Shown: positions 20,392 to 29,750 of the stretch, piece after piece
Layout of the letters: the number at the start of each line of letters is the position of its first letter
Numbering within the stretch: position 1 is the stretch's first letter
Assembly: GCF_000617925.1 (NCBI RefSeq)
Contig: NZ_BAMT01000001.1
Coordinates: forward strand, 1 to 64,000
Origin: Methylobacillus glycogenes JCM 2850
GTDB lineage: Bacteria; Pseudomonadota; Gammaproteobacteria; Burkholderiales; Methylophilaceae
Length of the DNA stretch: 64,000 nt
Direction: 5' to 3'
The notes under the pieces: generated by a model
The model's input: the letters and a program-made list of their open reading frames with translations, nothing else
The model's database searches: none
What the model was told of the DNA's origin: nothing
Made by a program: the position numbers and the translations under genes

Positions 20392-20915
20392 TTACTTAGC
20401 AACCATGACCAGGGCAGGGCGCAATACACGCTCATTGAGGGTGTAACCCTTTTGCAGCACGTTGACCACGGTGTTGGCTTCGGCATCGCTTTCAACCGCG
20501 CCTATGGCCTGATGCTTGTTGGGGTCGAATTTCTCGCCAGCCGGATTGATCTCGCAATGCCAAACTTCTCAAATACCGAAACGAATTGCTTGGAGGTCAG
20601 CTCCACGCCATCACGGTAGCTTTCCAGCGTGGCAGAGCCTACGCTCAGCGCGGCATCCAGGCTATCCTTGACGGCTAATAGCTCATTGGAGAACTTTTCC
20701 AGCGCAAACTTGCGTGCCTTGTCGATATCATCAGCGGCACGGCGGCGGATGTTTTCGCCTTCAGCCTTGGCGTAAAGCACCGCAGCTTGTTGTTCAGCTA
20801 CCTGGGCTTCAAGTTCTGCAATCCGTGCATTGACGGCATCTACAGTATCTTCTGCCTGCAAGGCAGCTTCGTTTTCTGGCAGTTCCTGCGCTGGGGATTT
20901 GTCTTCTTGCTGCAT
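20392..20915 (-). CDS. grpE: Nucleotide exchange factor GrpE (one frame break)
   Basis: Releases ADP from DnaK. About 174 residues after repair. An acidic, coiled N-terminus (residues 1-60) leads to the long helix [20 protein letters not shown] and then the head domain with FEKFGIAE. The frame breaks at ~20553: GGC-ATT-GCG-AGA should read GGC-ATT-GCx-GAG-ATC, restoring [13 protein letters not shown] and the conserved end [21 protein letters not shown] chose the ATG at 20915 (AGGGA ahead) rather than longer in-frame starts. The gene is essential in most bacteria under stress and its neighbours are intact, so the break is most likely a sequencing error. Confidence 0.93.
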
Positions 20916-21016
20916 GATCTTCCCTAATAAATAGTTGGGTAATGATGAAAGCTGGTGTAGCCAAATCAATTGAGCTAACCGATACCTAAGCGGGCGAACC
21001 CGCTGAATATGCTGAC

Positions 21017-21044
21017 AAATGGGGATGGCTGGAGAAATTACAAG
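21017..21044 (-). promoter_or_regulatory. Sigma-32 heat-shock promoter of grpE-dnaK-dnaJ
   Basis: On the minus strand, CTTGTAA (21044-21038), a 13-bp spacer and CCCCATTT (21024-21017) closely match the RpoH consensus CTTGAAA-N11-16-CCCCATNT. It lies ~100 bp upstream of grpE. No CIRCE element (TTAGCACTC-N9-GAGTGCTAA) is present here although hrcA is in this window. The rest of the 280-bp gap up to waaC shows nothing else. Confidence 0.8.
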
Positions 21045-21195
21045 AGCTTGCCAGCGAATAGGCAGAAAATCCCTAGGGTTTCTACTGCTATTTGGTAAGT
21101 TGTCGTGGTTTATGGCAATCAAAGTCACTGAATCAACAGCACAATATGACTTTGTTCACATTGGCCCAGCTTGGCATATGACTAGCGATTGAGTA

Positions 21196-22170
21196 CTAAG
21201 CCTGGGGCTGACTGACACTGTTCAGCGCCGCTAGCACACTGGCCACGGCAGGAATCTCACCCTTGTTACCTAGGTTAATGGCTTTGCTGCTGTCATGCGC
21301 CAGCACCCCGGTCAGGCTGGGGTCGGTGTCGGTATAGATGGCGACAGTCGGTAAATCCAGCGCCGCTGCCAGGTGCACCAGTCCGGTATCCACACCTATG
21401 GCTGCCTGAGCCTGGCCCAGCACGGCTGCTAAATCGTTTAGCGATAAACGGGGTAGCACCATACTATTGGGCACGGCACTGGCAATCCGTTGCGCACGGG
21501 CTTGTTCGCTGGCATTGCCCCAGGGCAGCACCATGGCCAAGCCCTGCTGTTGCAGCGCCTGGCCTAGCGCTATCCAGTGCTGTTCTGGCCAGAGCTTGGA
21601 ATCGCGGCTGGTGGCGTGCAAGGCTGCAATGTAGCGGGCCGGAAGCGCCAAGGCAGTGGCCGCTGGCCCAGCCTGGATACCATAATCGGGTGCCAGCGAA
21701 TTCAAGTGATAGCCCAAGGCCTGGGCGGCCAGCAGGCGGTTGCGTGTGACGGCGTGCTGCCCGCGTGCCACGGCATGGCGGCGCTGGTAGAACATCGCAG
21801 CCAGTGGTTCACGTGCCGAAGCAGCATTCTGGCCGTGATATATGCCTTGTGCCTGTGCGCCAAGTATTGCACTCTTGAACAAACCCTGGGTGTCTATGAT
21901 GTGGTCATAGCGGTTCTGCTGCAGCGCCTGACGCAAGCCTCTGATCTCGCGCCAGGTGTCTGCCTGCAATAGATGCTTGCGCCAACGGCGGATGGCCACC
22001 GTGATCACGCGGTTGACGCCGGGATGAAGGCGCGGGATATCGGCAAAGCTTTCTTCCACCACCCAGTCTATCTGCGTGTCTGGCAGGTGGGCGTGGATGT
22101 CCGTGATGACAGGCAGGTTGTGGATGACATCCCCAAGTGAGGTGGTCTTGATCATGAGCAAACGAGGCAT
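21196..22170 (-). CDS. waaC: LPS heptosyltransferase I
   Basis: GT9-family enzyme that adds the first L-glycero-D-manno-heptose to Kdo2-lipid A at the inner face of the cytoplasmic membrane. The start MPRLLMIKTTSLGDVIHNLP is the canonical nucleotide-sugar N-terminus, so I place the ATG at 22170 (22179 is a close alternative) rather than at the end of a longer ORF extending to 22320. That extension has no family match and would overlap the divergent waaG. The C-terminal half has GVDTGLVHLAAALDLPTVAIY, the donor-binding motif shared with WaaF. The product is 324 residues, normal for the family. Confidence 0.93.
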   Translation of the reverse strand: MPRLLMIKTTSLGDVIHNLPVITDIHAHLPDTQIDWVVEESFADIPRLHPGVNRVITVAIRRWRKHLLQADTWREIRGLRQALQQNRYDHIIDTQGLFKSAILGAQAQGIYHGQNAASAREPLAAMFYQRRHAVARGQHAVTRNRLLAAQALGYHLNSLAPDYGIQAGPAATALALPARYIAALHATSRDSKLWPEQHWIALGQALQQQGLAMVLPWGNASEQARAQRIASAVPNSMVLPRLSLNDLAAVLGQAQAAIGVDTGLVHLAAALDLPTVAIYTDTDPSLTGVLAHDSSKAINLGNKGEIPAVASVLAALNSVSQPQA

Positions 22171-22224
22171 GGGCGGCATTTTCGCATACAATTCTGCTTC
22201 TTCCCCCAATCGAAAGCCCCTGCG

Positions 22225-23442
22225 TTGAAGTTTGCGTTCCTGATCTTCAAGTATTTTCCCTATGGCGGCATGCAGCGCGACATGCTGCGTACGGCCAGCC
22301 GCCTGGCCGCTGCTGGGCATGAGGTCGATATCTATACCATGTCATGGGATGGGGAGCCGCCTGTGGCAGGCATCAATGTGCATATTGTCCCGGCCAGCGG
22401 CTGGTTCAATTTTCAGAAATATCAGGACTTCATTGCCCGTGCGCAACGCCAACTGGCCGCTCAGGGTAGCTATGAGCTGGTGGTAGGCTGGAACCGCATG
22501 ACCGGGCTGGATGTGTATTTTGCTGCCGACCCCTGTTTTATTGAGCGGGCGCACCAACAGCGCAACTGGCTGTATCGCCTGACGCCACGCTATCGCTGGT
22601 TCCAGCAAGTTGAGGCCGCCATTTTTGCGCCTGCTGCACATACTGAGATGCTGATGGTGGATATGGCGGAAAAGCTGGTGTTTCAGCGCTGGTATCAAAC
22701 CCAGGATGCCAAGTTTCACCATATCCCGCCTTTTCTCTCTGCTGAACGCCTCAAGCTGCAAGAGCGTAGCGCCATGCGTAGCCATCTTCGTGAGGCTTTT
22801 GCGTTGCCGCAGGACAGAATTGTCATGCTGCTGGTCGGTTCCGGCTTTTATATGAAGGGGCTGGACAGAGCCATCACCGCCCTGGCCAGCTTGCCTGCAA
22901 GCCTACGTCAGCGTGTGACCTTGATTGCGATAGGTCAGGACAAACCCGCGCCTTTCCTGCGTATGGCGCGCAAGCTGGGGGTGAGCGAGCAGGTGCTGAT
23001 CTCCAAGGGGCGGCCGGATATTCCGCAGTTGATGCAAGGCGCTGATCTATATTTGCATCCGGCTTATCGAGAAAACACGGGCCTGGTGCTACTGGAAGCA
23101 TTGGCGAGTGGCTTGCCAGTGCTAGCGACTGCCAGCTGTGGGTATGCGCCACATATACTTGCTGCGGATGCCGGGCGCGTAGTGCCCAGTCCGTTTGAGC
23201 AGGCGGTGCTGAACCAGACCTTGCTGCAAATGCTGACACTGATAGGCGACAATGACGCACAACTCAAGCGCTGGCGCGAGCAGGGCGTGACGTATGCACG
23301 TCAGCTTATGGAAGCCAATGACGGTGGAGCCGAGGCGGAAATATTGCAGCGGCTGGCAAAGCGCAAACAAACTATTAGCGCAAGCAAACAAGCCAGCAGC
23401 GCAAAACTGGCGAGCACAGCAAAGGTGAGCCATGGCCTGTGA
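22225..23442 (+). CDS. waaG: LPS core glucosyltransferase WaaG (GT4)
   Basis: Transfers the first hexose to heptose II of the inner core. The N-terminus (KFAFLIFKYFPYGGMQRDML) and segments VVGWNRMTGLDVYFAADPCF and ENTGLVLLEALASGLPVL match the WaaG family closely, the last being the GT4 donor motif. No ATG is available; TTG at 22225 is the only start that fits the family N-terminus, with no clear ribosome-binding site. The C-terminal ~35 residues (Lys/Ala/Ser/Gln-rich) extend past the usual family end. It is divergent from waaC (54 bp apart) and overlaps waaP by 11 bp. Confidence 0.93.
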   Translation: MKFAFLIFKYFPYGGMQRDMLRTASRLAAAGHEVDIYTMSWDGEPPVAGINVHIVPASGWFNFQKYQDFIARAQRQLAAQGSYELVVGWNRMTGLDVYFAADPCFIERAHQQRNWLYRLTPRYRWFQQVEAAIFAPAAHTEMLMVDMAEKLVFQRWYQTQDAKFHHIPPFLSAERLKLQERSAMRSHLREAFALPQDRIVMLLVGSGFYMKGLDRAITALASLPASLRQRVTLIAIGQDKPAPFLRMARKLGVSEQVLISKGRPDIPQLMQGADLYLHPAYRENTGLVLLEALASGLPVLATASCGYAPHILAADAGRVVPSPFEQAVLNQTLLQMLTLIGDNDAQLKRWREQGVTYARQLMEANDGGAEAEILQRLAKRKQTISASKQASSAKLASTAKVSHGL

Positions 23443-24277
23443 TCAACTCTGGCTGACTGAAGACTTGCAGCCCAGCCTGAAAGGCCGCGATGTCTTTGCG
23501 CAAGTCATGCAGCTCAATGGTGACAATTTCCGTGACGTGCCTGGGCGCAAGACCATACGTGTGACGCTGGGCGGGCAGTCCTATTTCATCAAGCAGCATT
23601 TTGGCGTGGGCTGGGGCGAGATATTCAAGAACCTGCTGTCTTTCAAATGGCCTATCGTCAGTGCCAGCACCGAAAAACAGGCCATAGAAAAGCTGGGCAG
23701 CATAGGTATCGCCACCACGCCCCTGGCTGGATTTGGCAGTCGTGGCTGCAGCCCGGCCAGCATGCAGTCTTTCCTCATCACCCGCGATCTTGGCAATATC
23801 ATTTCGCTGGAGGATTTGGCCTTGCAGTGGGCACAAATTCCACCTAACGCCGACTTCAAGCGCCGCTTGCTGCTGGCCGTGGCCAGGCTGGCAGGCAGGC
23901 TGCATGATAGCGGCCTTAATCACCGCGATTTTTATATCTGCCATATCTGCCTGGATTTGGATCAGTTGCAACAAGACAATATCCATCTGTATCTGATAGA
24001 TCTGCATCGCATGGGCATACGTGAGACAATCCGCCCGCGTGACCGCATGAAAGATATGGCCGCACTGTATTTTTCGGCCATGGGTGCAGGCTTGAGTCCG
24101 CGTGATTATCTGCGCTTCTTAAGGGTTTATCGTGGCAAGTCTTTGCGCCGGGTGTGGCGTGAAGAACTGGCATTCTGGCAGCAGGTACAGGCCAGGGCAG
24201 TTCAGTTATATATCAAATTACACAAGGTTGAACCTACGCTGGCCCAGATGGGTGGGCGCGTTCCCAGCCAGCCCTGA
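23432..24277 (+). CDS. waaP: LPS heptose I kinase WaaP
   Basis: Phosphorylates O-4 of heptose I, which cross-links LPS through divalent cations and strengthens the outer membrane. 281 residues. The glycine-poor ATP loop region contains SYFIKQHFG (the catalytic Lys), the catalytic loop is NHRDFYICHICLD and the metal Asp is in LIDLHRMG, in the order expected for the WaaP kinase fold. It overlaps waaG by 11 bp, so the two are translationally coupled. A 10-bp tandem duplication starts at its stop codon. In Pseudomonas waaP is essential; essentiality here is only inferred. Confidence 0.93.
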   Translation: MACDQLWLTEDLQPSLKGRDVFAQVMQLNGDNFRDVPGRKTIRVTLGGQSYFIKQHFGVGWGEIFKNLLSFKWPIVSASTEKQAIEKLGSIGIATTPLAGFGSRGCSPASMQSFLITRDLGNIISLEDLALQWAQIPPNADFKRRLLLAVARLAGRLHDSGLNHRDFYICHICLDLDQLQQDNIHLYLIDLHRMGIRETIRPRDRMKDMAALYFSAMGAGLSPRDYLRFLRVYRGKSLRRVWREELAFWQQVQARAVQLYIKLHKVEPTLAQMGGRVPSQP

Positions 24278-24296
24278 ATTTGGGCAAATTTGGGTA
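24277..24296 (+). repeat. 10-bp tandem duplication at the waaP stop
   Basis: AATTTGGGCA is followed directly by AATTTGGGTA, beginning at the last base of the waaP TGA. It is one of several short duplications at gene ends in this window. Confidence 0.8.
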
Positions 24297-24385
24297 TTAA
24301 AGTAGGTATCAATCGGTCAGTTCATATCGACAAACCATTGCGGCCATGCAATTCCGCAATGCAGGGGTTGAGCTAGGGAGAGTTC

Positions 24386-26084
24386 ATGCAAGTTTTGAGT
24401 CGTTGGCGGCTTGGCGCCTGGGCCGCGTGCCTAAATTACTATCTGTTTTTCTTCTATTTTTCTGGTCTGCCCCATGTCTTGCTGCAATTGAGCGGCTCCA
24501 CCATTTTTGTTGGTATGCGCCAGGCCATCGTCATGAGCCTGCTGTGGTTGATTCCTGTAATGCTAATGCCGCGCCATGCGCGCAAGATTGCCGCTGGCAT
24601 AGGCCTGGTGCTGTGGGCGTTCTCCCTGGTCACGCTGGGTTATTTCTGTATTTACCATCAGGAATTCTCCCAAAGTGTGATGTTCATCATCTTTGAGTCC
24701 AACCCGGCTGAGTCGCAAGAGTTTATCGCGCACTATTTTGTCTGGTGGATGGTGCCAGTATTGCTGCTGCACACGCTGGTGGCATGGTGGCTTTGGCACC
24801 GCCTCGGGCCTATGCCCATCAGCCGTGGTGCGGCCTGGATAGCCAGCTTGATCATTGTGGTGTTGCTGTTTATCCAGCCGATATTCAAGCAGCTAGTGGT
24901 ACGCGGCGCAGGTTGGGAAAGTGCGCTGGAAAAACTTGAACTGCGCATGGAGCCAGCCGTGCCTGGCAGATGGTCATAGGCTATACGCATTACCGACGCC
25001 AGCTTGCCAATATGGATGCGCTGCTGGAGTTGAACAGTCGTTTGCCACCCTTGGCCAACTTCAGTGATGCCAACGCTGGCCAGCCTGGCACCCTGGTGCT
25101 GGTGATAGGAGAATCGACCAATCGCCAGCGTATGAGTCTATACGGCTATGCACGCGAAACCACGCCCAGGCTGGATGCCATGCAGGATGAGCTGAGTGTG
25201 TTCAAGAACGTGGTGGCCTCCAGGCCTTACACCATAGAGTCACTGACCAGGCCTTGAGCTTTGCTGATCAGGAACACCCCATGCGTTATTTGAGTCAGCC
25301 CTCGCTCATGAACATGATGCGGCAGGCGGGTTATAAATCGTTCTGGATTACCAATCACCAGACCATGACCAAGCGCAACACCATGCTGACGAATTTCTCC
25401 AAGCAGACCGATGTGCAGTTTTATATGAACAATAGTCGTGCACAGAATTCACGAGAATATGACGCCAACGTATTTGCCCCTTTCGAAAAAGTGCTGAATG
25501 ACCCGGCACCGCGCAAATTTATCGTTGTGCACTTGCTGGGCGCGCACATGAAATATGATTTCCGCTACCCGCCAGAATTTGACAAGTTCCAGGACAGGCA
25601 GCATGTGCCTGAGCAACTCAGTGATAGCCAGGCCACTGTTTACAACAGCTATGACAACGCCGTGCTGTATAACGATTATGTGGTCAGCAGCCTGATAGAC
25701 AAGCTCAAGCAACCCGGCGGCAACAGCCTGCTGGTGTATTTTGCCGATCATGGGGAGGATGTTTACGACCCGCCCGGCTATGGCATGCTGGGCCGCAATG
25801 AATGGCAGCCCACCTTGCCCATGTACACCATCCCCTTTATTGTTTGGTCATCGCCCTCATGGAAGGCCGCGCACGATATGGATTTCACTACCATGCTGGA
25901 TAGGCCCTACAGCAATGCTCACTTTATTCATACTTGGGCCGATCTTGCTGGCTTGCGCTTTGACGATTTCGAGCCTGGCTATAGCCTGGTCAGCCCTGCC
26001 TTCAAGGAACACCCGCTGCTGATAGGCGACCCCAGCGACCCAGGTAACCTGCGCAAGCTGGATTTGCACTTGCATGATCACTAA
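24386..26084 (+). CDS. LPS phosphoethanolamine transferase, EptC/CptA type (two frame breaks)
   Basis: Inner-membrane enzyme moving phosphoethanolamine from phosphatidylethanolamine to LPS core sugars; ~566 residues after repair. Residues 1-190 contain about five membrane helices. The periplasmic sulfatase-fold domain starts at LVLVIGESTNRQRMSLYGY, where the Thr is the nucleophile, and later has YFADHGEDVYD with metal ligands. AGGGAGA precedes the ATG. Two frame breaks lie at ~24962 (GTGCCTGG should be GTG-CCC-TGG, P-W-Q-M) and ~25248 (ACCAGG should be ACC-xAG-GCC, T-Q/K-A-L-S-F-A-D), each one base short next to CCWGG. The GESTNRQRMSLYGY form resembles CptA more than lipid A-modifying EptA, so a core-sugar target is inferred. 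Confidence 0.9.
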
Positions 26085-26131
26085 ATCATGATCACTAAAT
26101 GCCATGACCATTAATAACTAGCCATGACCAT
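26073..26131 (+). repeat. 14-bp tandem duplication and 11-bp repeat between two LPS genes
   Basis: CATGATCACTAAAT occurs twice in tandem (26073-26086, 26087-26100); the first copy carries the TAA stop of the phosphoethanolamine transferase. GCCATGACCAT then occurs at 26101-26111 and again at 26121-26131, where the second copy supplies the start codon of the next gene. Confidence 0.85.
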
Positions 26132-27677
26132 GAGCACTGACACCCGCATTGACACTCGCCTCAGCGTAGAAGCGCTGGAGCGCTATAGCCGCGAAGGAAG
26201 CTTGAGCGCACATGAATCAACGCCAGCGTTTGAGTTGCAGCTGGGCGCTGGTGAGACATCCGACACTGTGCTGCAGGTGTTGGAAGTGGTCAGGCGCGTG
26301 CCGGGTAAACGTTTGGTTTGCCGTGCACGCTGGCAAGGGCAGGAGGTGTTTGCCAAATGTTTTATTGGGGCTGGTGCCAGCAAATATGCCGCGCGCGACA
26401 GCCGTGGCGTGCAATGGCTGGCTGAGGCTGGTATTGCCACTCCTGCGCTGCTGCATGATGGCGCGACCGCCACTGGTGAATGCCGTGTGCTGATTTATAC
26501 CGCGATTGCGGCTGCCAATGCCGAGCAGGTTTATCGGGTGATGGCGCCGGCTCAGCGGCAGGCTTTAGCCTTGCAACTGGTCAGTGTGGTGGCGCAACAT
26601 CATGCCGCAGGTTTGCTGCAAACCGATCTTTACCTGAAGAATTTTCTGGTACAAGGCGAGCTGAGTGCTCAGGTCCTGCATGATCTTACTATTTATAGCC
26701 TGGATGGCGATGGCATACGGCGCTTGTGTCGGCTGCGGCGGCGTCAGCAGCAACTGGATAATCTCGCCAGGCTAATTTCCAAATTTGATGTGGAAGAGGT
26801 GCCGCAGTGGTTGCCTGCATTATTGCAGCGCTATGCCGATGCATCAGGCTGGGCGCTAGCCCCTGATCTGGGGGCTATGCAAAGCCGCATTGCACGGCAC
26901 AAGGCCAGGGAATTGCAGCAATATGGGGCCAAGGTGCTGCGCAACTGTAGCGATGTGCGGGTAGAGCGCAGAGCCAGAGCGTTTATCGCCATTAACCGTA
27001 GCTGTGATAGCGCCGCGTTGAAAATCGCGCTGCAAGCGCCTGATGCCATGCTGGATGCTGGCAGCAGCGTCAGGCTCAAGAGTGGCAATACCTGTACTGT
27101 GGCGGCGGTTGAGGTGGGTAAGCAAACTCTGGTGCTCAAACGCTACAACATCAAGAATTTCTGGCATGGCTTGGGCCGTGCCTTGCGGCCATCGCGCGCT
27201 GTGCAGTCCTGGGTTAATGCCTATAAATTGCTGCTGGCGGGCGTGGCAACACCGTTGCCTATTGCGGTGCTGGAGCAACGCCGCTGGGGCTTGCGCCTGC
27301 GCGCTTTTCTGCTCACAGCCTATACGCCAGGGCCGGATGCTGTTGAGTTCTTTGCCAGTAATCAAGAGGATGCTGCACTGCGACAGCAGGTAGCGCTGGC
27401 GATTGCCCAGTTGTTTTACCGCTTGTACCTGTTACGCCTTGAGCATGGTGATTTCAAGGCCAGCAATTTATTGATTGTCGATGGTCAGCCGCTATTGATA
27501 GACCTGGATAGCATGCGCCAGCATGACAGCGTCCAGCATTTTCAGGCGCGACACGCGCGCGATTTACGCCGCTTCATGCACAACTGGTCAAGTGATGATG
27601 CAACCCGCCTGCTACTGAGCCAAGCTTTTTACCAAATTTATCCCGAGCAGGCAGTGCTGCGGCTAGCCAAGATATAA
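26124..27677 (+). CDS. Tandem double-domain LPS core kinase (WapQ-like)
   Basis: A 517-residue protein made of two kinase-like halves. The first has an ATP-site Lys in VFAKCFIGAG and a catalytic loop LLQTDLYLKNFLV (residue ~166). The second has TLVLKRYNIKNFW and the classical LEHGDFKASNLLI (residue ~441) followed by LLIDLDSM. In the first loop Gln-Thr-Asp replaces His-x-Asp but the Asp and Asn remain, so both halves may be active. Position (after waaG-waaP, before a carbamoyltransferase) matches the Pseudomonas aeruginosa inner-core kinase WapQ; the link is inferred from context and length, not a search. Starts at 26124 or 26130 lie inside an 11-bp repeat, without a clear ribosome-binding site. 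Confidence 0.72.
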   Translation: MTMSTDTRIDTRLSVEALERYSREGSLSAHESTPAFELQLGAGETSDTVLQVLEVVRRVPGKRLVCRARWQGQEVFAKCFIGAGASKYAARDSRGVQWLAEAGIATPALLHDGATATGECRVLIYTAIAAANAEQVYRVMAPAQRQALALQLVSVVAQHHAAGLLQTDLYLKNFLVQGELSAQVLHDLTIYSLDGDGIRRLCRLRRRQQQLDNLARLISKFDVEEVPQWLPALLQRYADASGWALAPDLGAMQSRIARHKARELQQYGAKVLRNCSDVRVERRARAFIAINRSCDSAALKIALQAPDAMLDAGSSVRLKSGNTCTVAAVEVGKQTLVLKRYNIKNFWHGLGRALRPSRAVQSWVNAYKLLLAGVATPLPIAVLEQRRWGLRLRAFLLTAYTPGPDAVEFFASNQEDAALRQQVALAIAQLFYRLYLLRLEHGDFKASNLLIVDGQPLLIDLDSMRQHDSVQHFQARHARDLRRFMHNWSSDDATRLLLSQAFYQIYPEQAVLRLAKI

Positions 27678-27854
27678 GCGCATTGGGCTGGATTTTTTCA
27701 TGTCCAGGCGCAAGGGGTTTGCCTTGAGGCCTGATCATGATGGTGATGTTGTCTGCTTTGGCGATATGCGGCCTAGCCCCAAAGCTAAGTTATAATCCCT
27801 GTTTTTTAAGTTTTGGGTTGTCTGCAACCCTGCTATCCATTGAGGGGGTGTCTT

Positions 27855-29578
27855 TTGTCTCTAACGATTCTCGCCTGTCAGGTGCTTTAGGCCACGATGC
27901 TTCGGCGGCCATCATAGTCGATGGCAAGATTGTGGCAGCGGCGGAGGAAGAACGTTTTCTGCGTGACAAACATGCCAAGAACAAATTTCCGCTAGAAGCT
28001 GCGCGTTACTGTATGCGCGAGGCGGGAGTGCGGCCTGACCAGGTCGATATCGTGGCTTTCCCCTATGGTGAAATTCCTCTTTCCACCCAGGCACGCTGGC
28101 ACTATGCCAAGCGTCACTGGTATGCGCCCGATCGTGCGCTGGATGCCTTGTTCAACGGTAACCGCCGTTTCCGCCGCAACCGTGATAAATCCCTGGCCCT
28201 GATGCAGGAGCTGGGCATTACCAATGCCAAGTTTGTGCCTGTGGAGCATCATCTGGCCCATGCCAGCAGTGCCTATCACCTGAGTGGTTTTAAGGAAAAG
28301 ACCGCCATTGTTGGTATTGATGGCAAGGGTGAATACGCCACTACTTTCTTTGGCTATGGCGAAAACGGCAAAATCCACAAGATCAAGGAATTCTACGACC
28401 CGGATTCCCTGGGTGGCATGTATGGTGCCATCACCGAATACCTGGGTTTTGAAATGCTGGACGGCGAGTTCAAAGTTATGGGTATGGCACCTTATGGCGA
28501 CCCTAATCGTTATGACCTTTCGCGCCTAGTCGAATTTGACGGCAATGATCTCAAGATCAACACCAAGCTGGTGAATGTCGTCGGCCTGCGCCGTTACAAG
28601 GAAAAGGGCAAGGGTTATTACTTCACGCCTGAATTGGTCGAGTGGCTGGGCCCCAAGCGTGAAGGGGACGAGATTGATGATCCCTACATCCATTACGCCG
28701 CTGCGGTACAGCAATTGCTGGAAGATGTAGCGCTGAAGATGATAGATCACTATCTGGGTGACATCATCCGTGAAACCGGGCGCATTGCCATGGCGGGTGG
28801 CGTGGCGCTTAACGTCAAGCTTAACCAGCGCATCATTGCCATGCCGCACGTCAAGGAATTGTTCGTGCAGCCAGCTTCTGGCGATAACGGTACTTCCCTG
28901 GGCGCGGCCAGCTATGTGGCGGCAGAAATGGGCGAGCCACTGGAACCTATGCGTCACGCTTACCTTGGCCCCTCGTTCACCACAGAAGAGTGTATTGCCG
29001 CTTGCGAGGCGCACCCGGCCAAGCCCATCTTTACCCGTATTGAAAACGCGCCGAAAAAGGGCGCTGAACTGTTGGCTGACGGCAATCCGCTAGCCTGGTT
29101 CCAGGGCCGTATGGAGTTTGGCCCGCGTGCACTGGGCTGCCGCAGCATTCTGGGTGACCCTAGTCATCCAGGCGTGGCAGATCGTATCAACGCCCAGATC
29201 AAGTACCGTGAGCGCTGGCGTCCGTTCTGCCCCAGCATGTTGGATCGCGTGGCGGCAGATATTCTGCAGACCGAGCACCCTGCGCCTTATATGACTTTCA
29301 CCTTTGATGTGGCAGATCACTGGAAATCGCGTATACCTGAAGTGGTGCACGAGGATGGCACGGCGCGCGCGCAAATCGTCAATCGCGATACCAACCCGCG
29401 CTACTATGCCTTGATTGAGGAGCTGGAGCGGCTGCGTAATGTGCCTGTGGTGCTCAATACCTCACTCAACCGCCGTGGCGAGCCCATGATCTGTAGCCCA
29501 ACTGATGCCCTGAATATGTTTTATGGCTGCGATCTGGAATACTTGATCATGGAAGATGTTCTGGTCACTAAAGCGTAG
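27855..29578 (+). CDS. Carbamoyltransferase, NodU/CmcH family (one frame break)
   Basis: Transfers a carbamoyl group from carbamoyl phosphate via carbamoyl-AMP; ~574 residues. The Kae1-like N-terminal domain has ALGHDASAAI and the metal histidines in VEHHLAHASSAYH, and the C-terminal domain has FGPRALGCRSILGD. In this setting the target is probably inner-core heptose, as for Pseudomonas WapO. The family N-terminus requires M-S-L-T-I-L-G-L-S-G: a TTG at 27855 with GAGGGGG upstream gives SLTIL, and one missing base at ~27873 (CTCGCCTG for CTCGGCCTG) leads into LSGALGHD. The open frame upstream to 27737 is therefore not real N-terminus. Confidence 0.9.
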
Positions 29579-29606
29579 TGAGCAAATGTTGGTGACAAAA
29601 GCTTAG
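29562..29606 (+). repeat. Diverged duplication of the carbamoyltransferase 3' end
   Basis: TGGTcACtAAAGCgTAG (29562-29578, ending in the stop codon) recurs as TGGTgACaAAAGCtTAG (29590-29606), 14 of 17 bases matching, with GATGTT/AATGTT also shared upstream. It looks like an old tandem copy of the last codons. Confidence 0.6.
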
Positions 29607-29620
29607 ATTTTTCTGATCGA

Positions 29621-29659
29621 TTGCAGCGGCCGGCGCCGCTGCAAATCCCTGGTTTTTTT
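29621..29659 (+). terminator. Terminator-like hairpin after the carbamoyltransferase
   Basis: TTGCAGCGGC-cggc-GCCGCTGCAA is a perfect 10-bp stem, followed after 8 bases by T7. It probably ends the waaG-to-carbamoyltransferase operon. Confidence 0.7.
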
Positions 29660-29682
29660 ACCTTATCCTAGTCGTGGTTAAT

Positions 29683-29712
29683 TTGACGGTGCCCGGCGCT
29701 TTCAGCGATAAT
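29683..29712 (+). promoter_or_regulatory. Promoter of edd
   Basis: TTGACG (29683-29688), an 18-bp spacer and GATAAT (29707-29712) form a sigma-70 type promoter about 40 bp upstream of the edd ATG, just past the preceding terminator. Confidence 0.65.
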
Positions 29713-29750
29713 TCAACGTTAAATTCAACCCTTCAGCAGCGCGAGCATCA

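Noticed and set aside
22171-22320. N-terminal extension of waaC
   Set aside because: It has no similarity to heptosyltransferases and would overlap the divergent waaG; the family start is at 22170 or 22179.
27737-27854. Upstream extension of the carbamoyltransferase frame
   Set aside because: The family N-terminus begins at the TTG at 27855 in the neighbouring frame with a strong ribosome-binding site; the extension is a by-product of the missing base.
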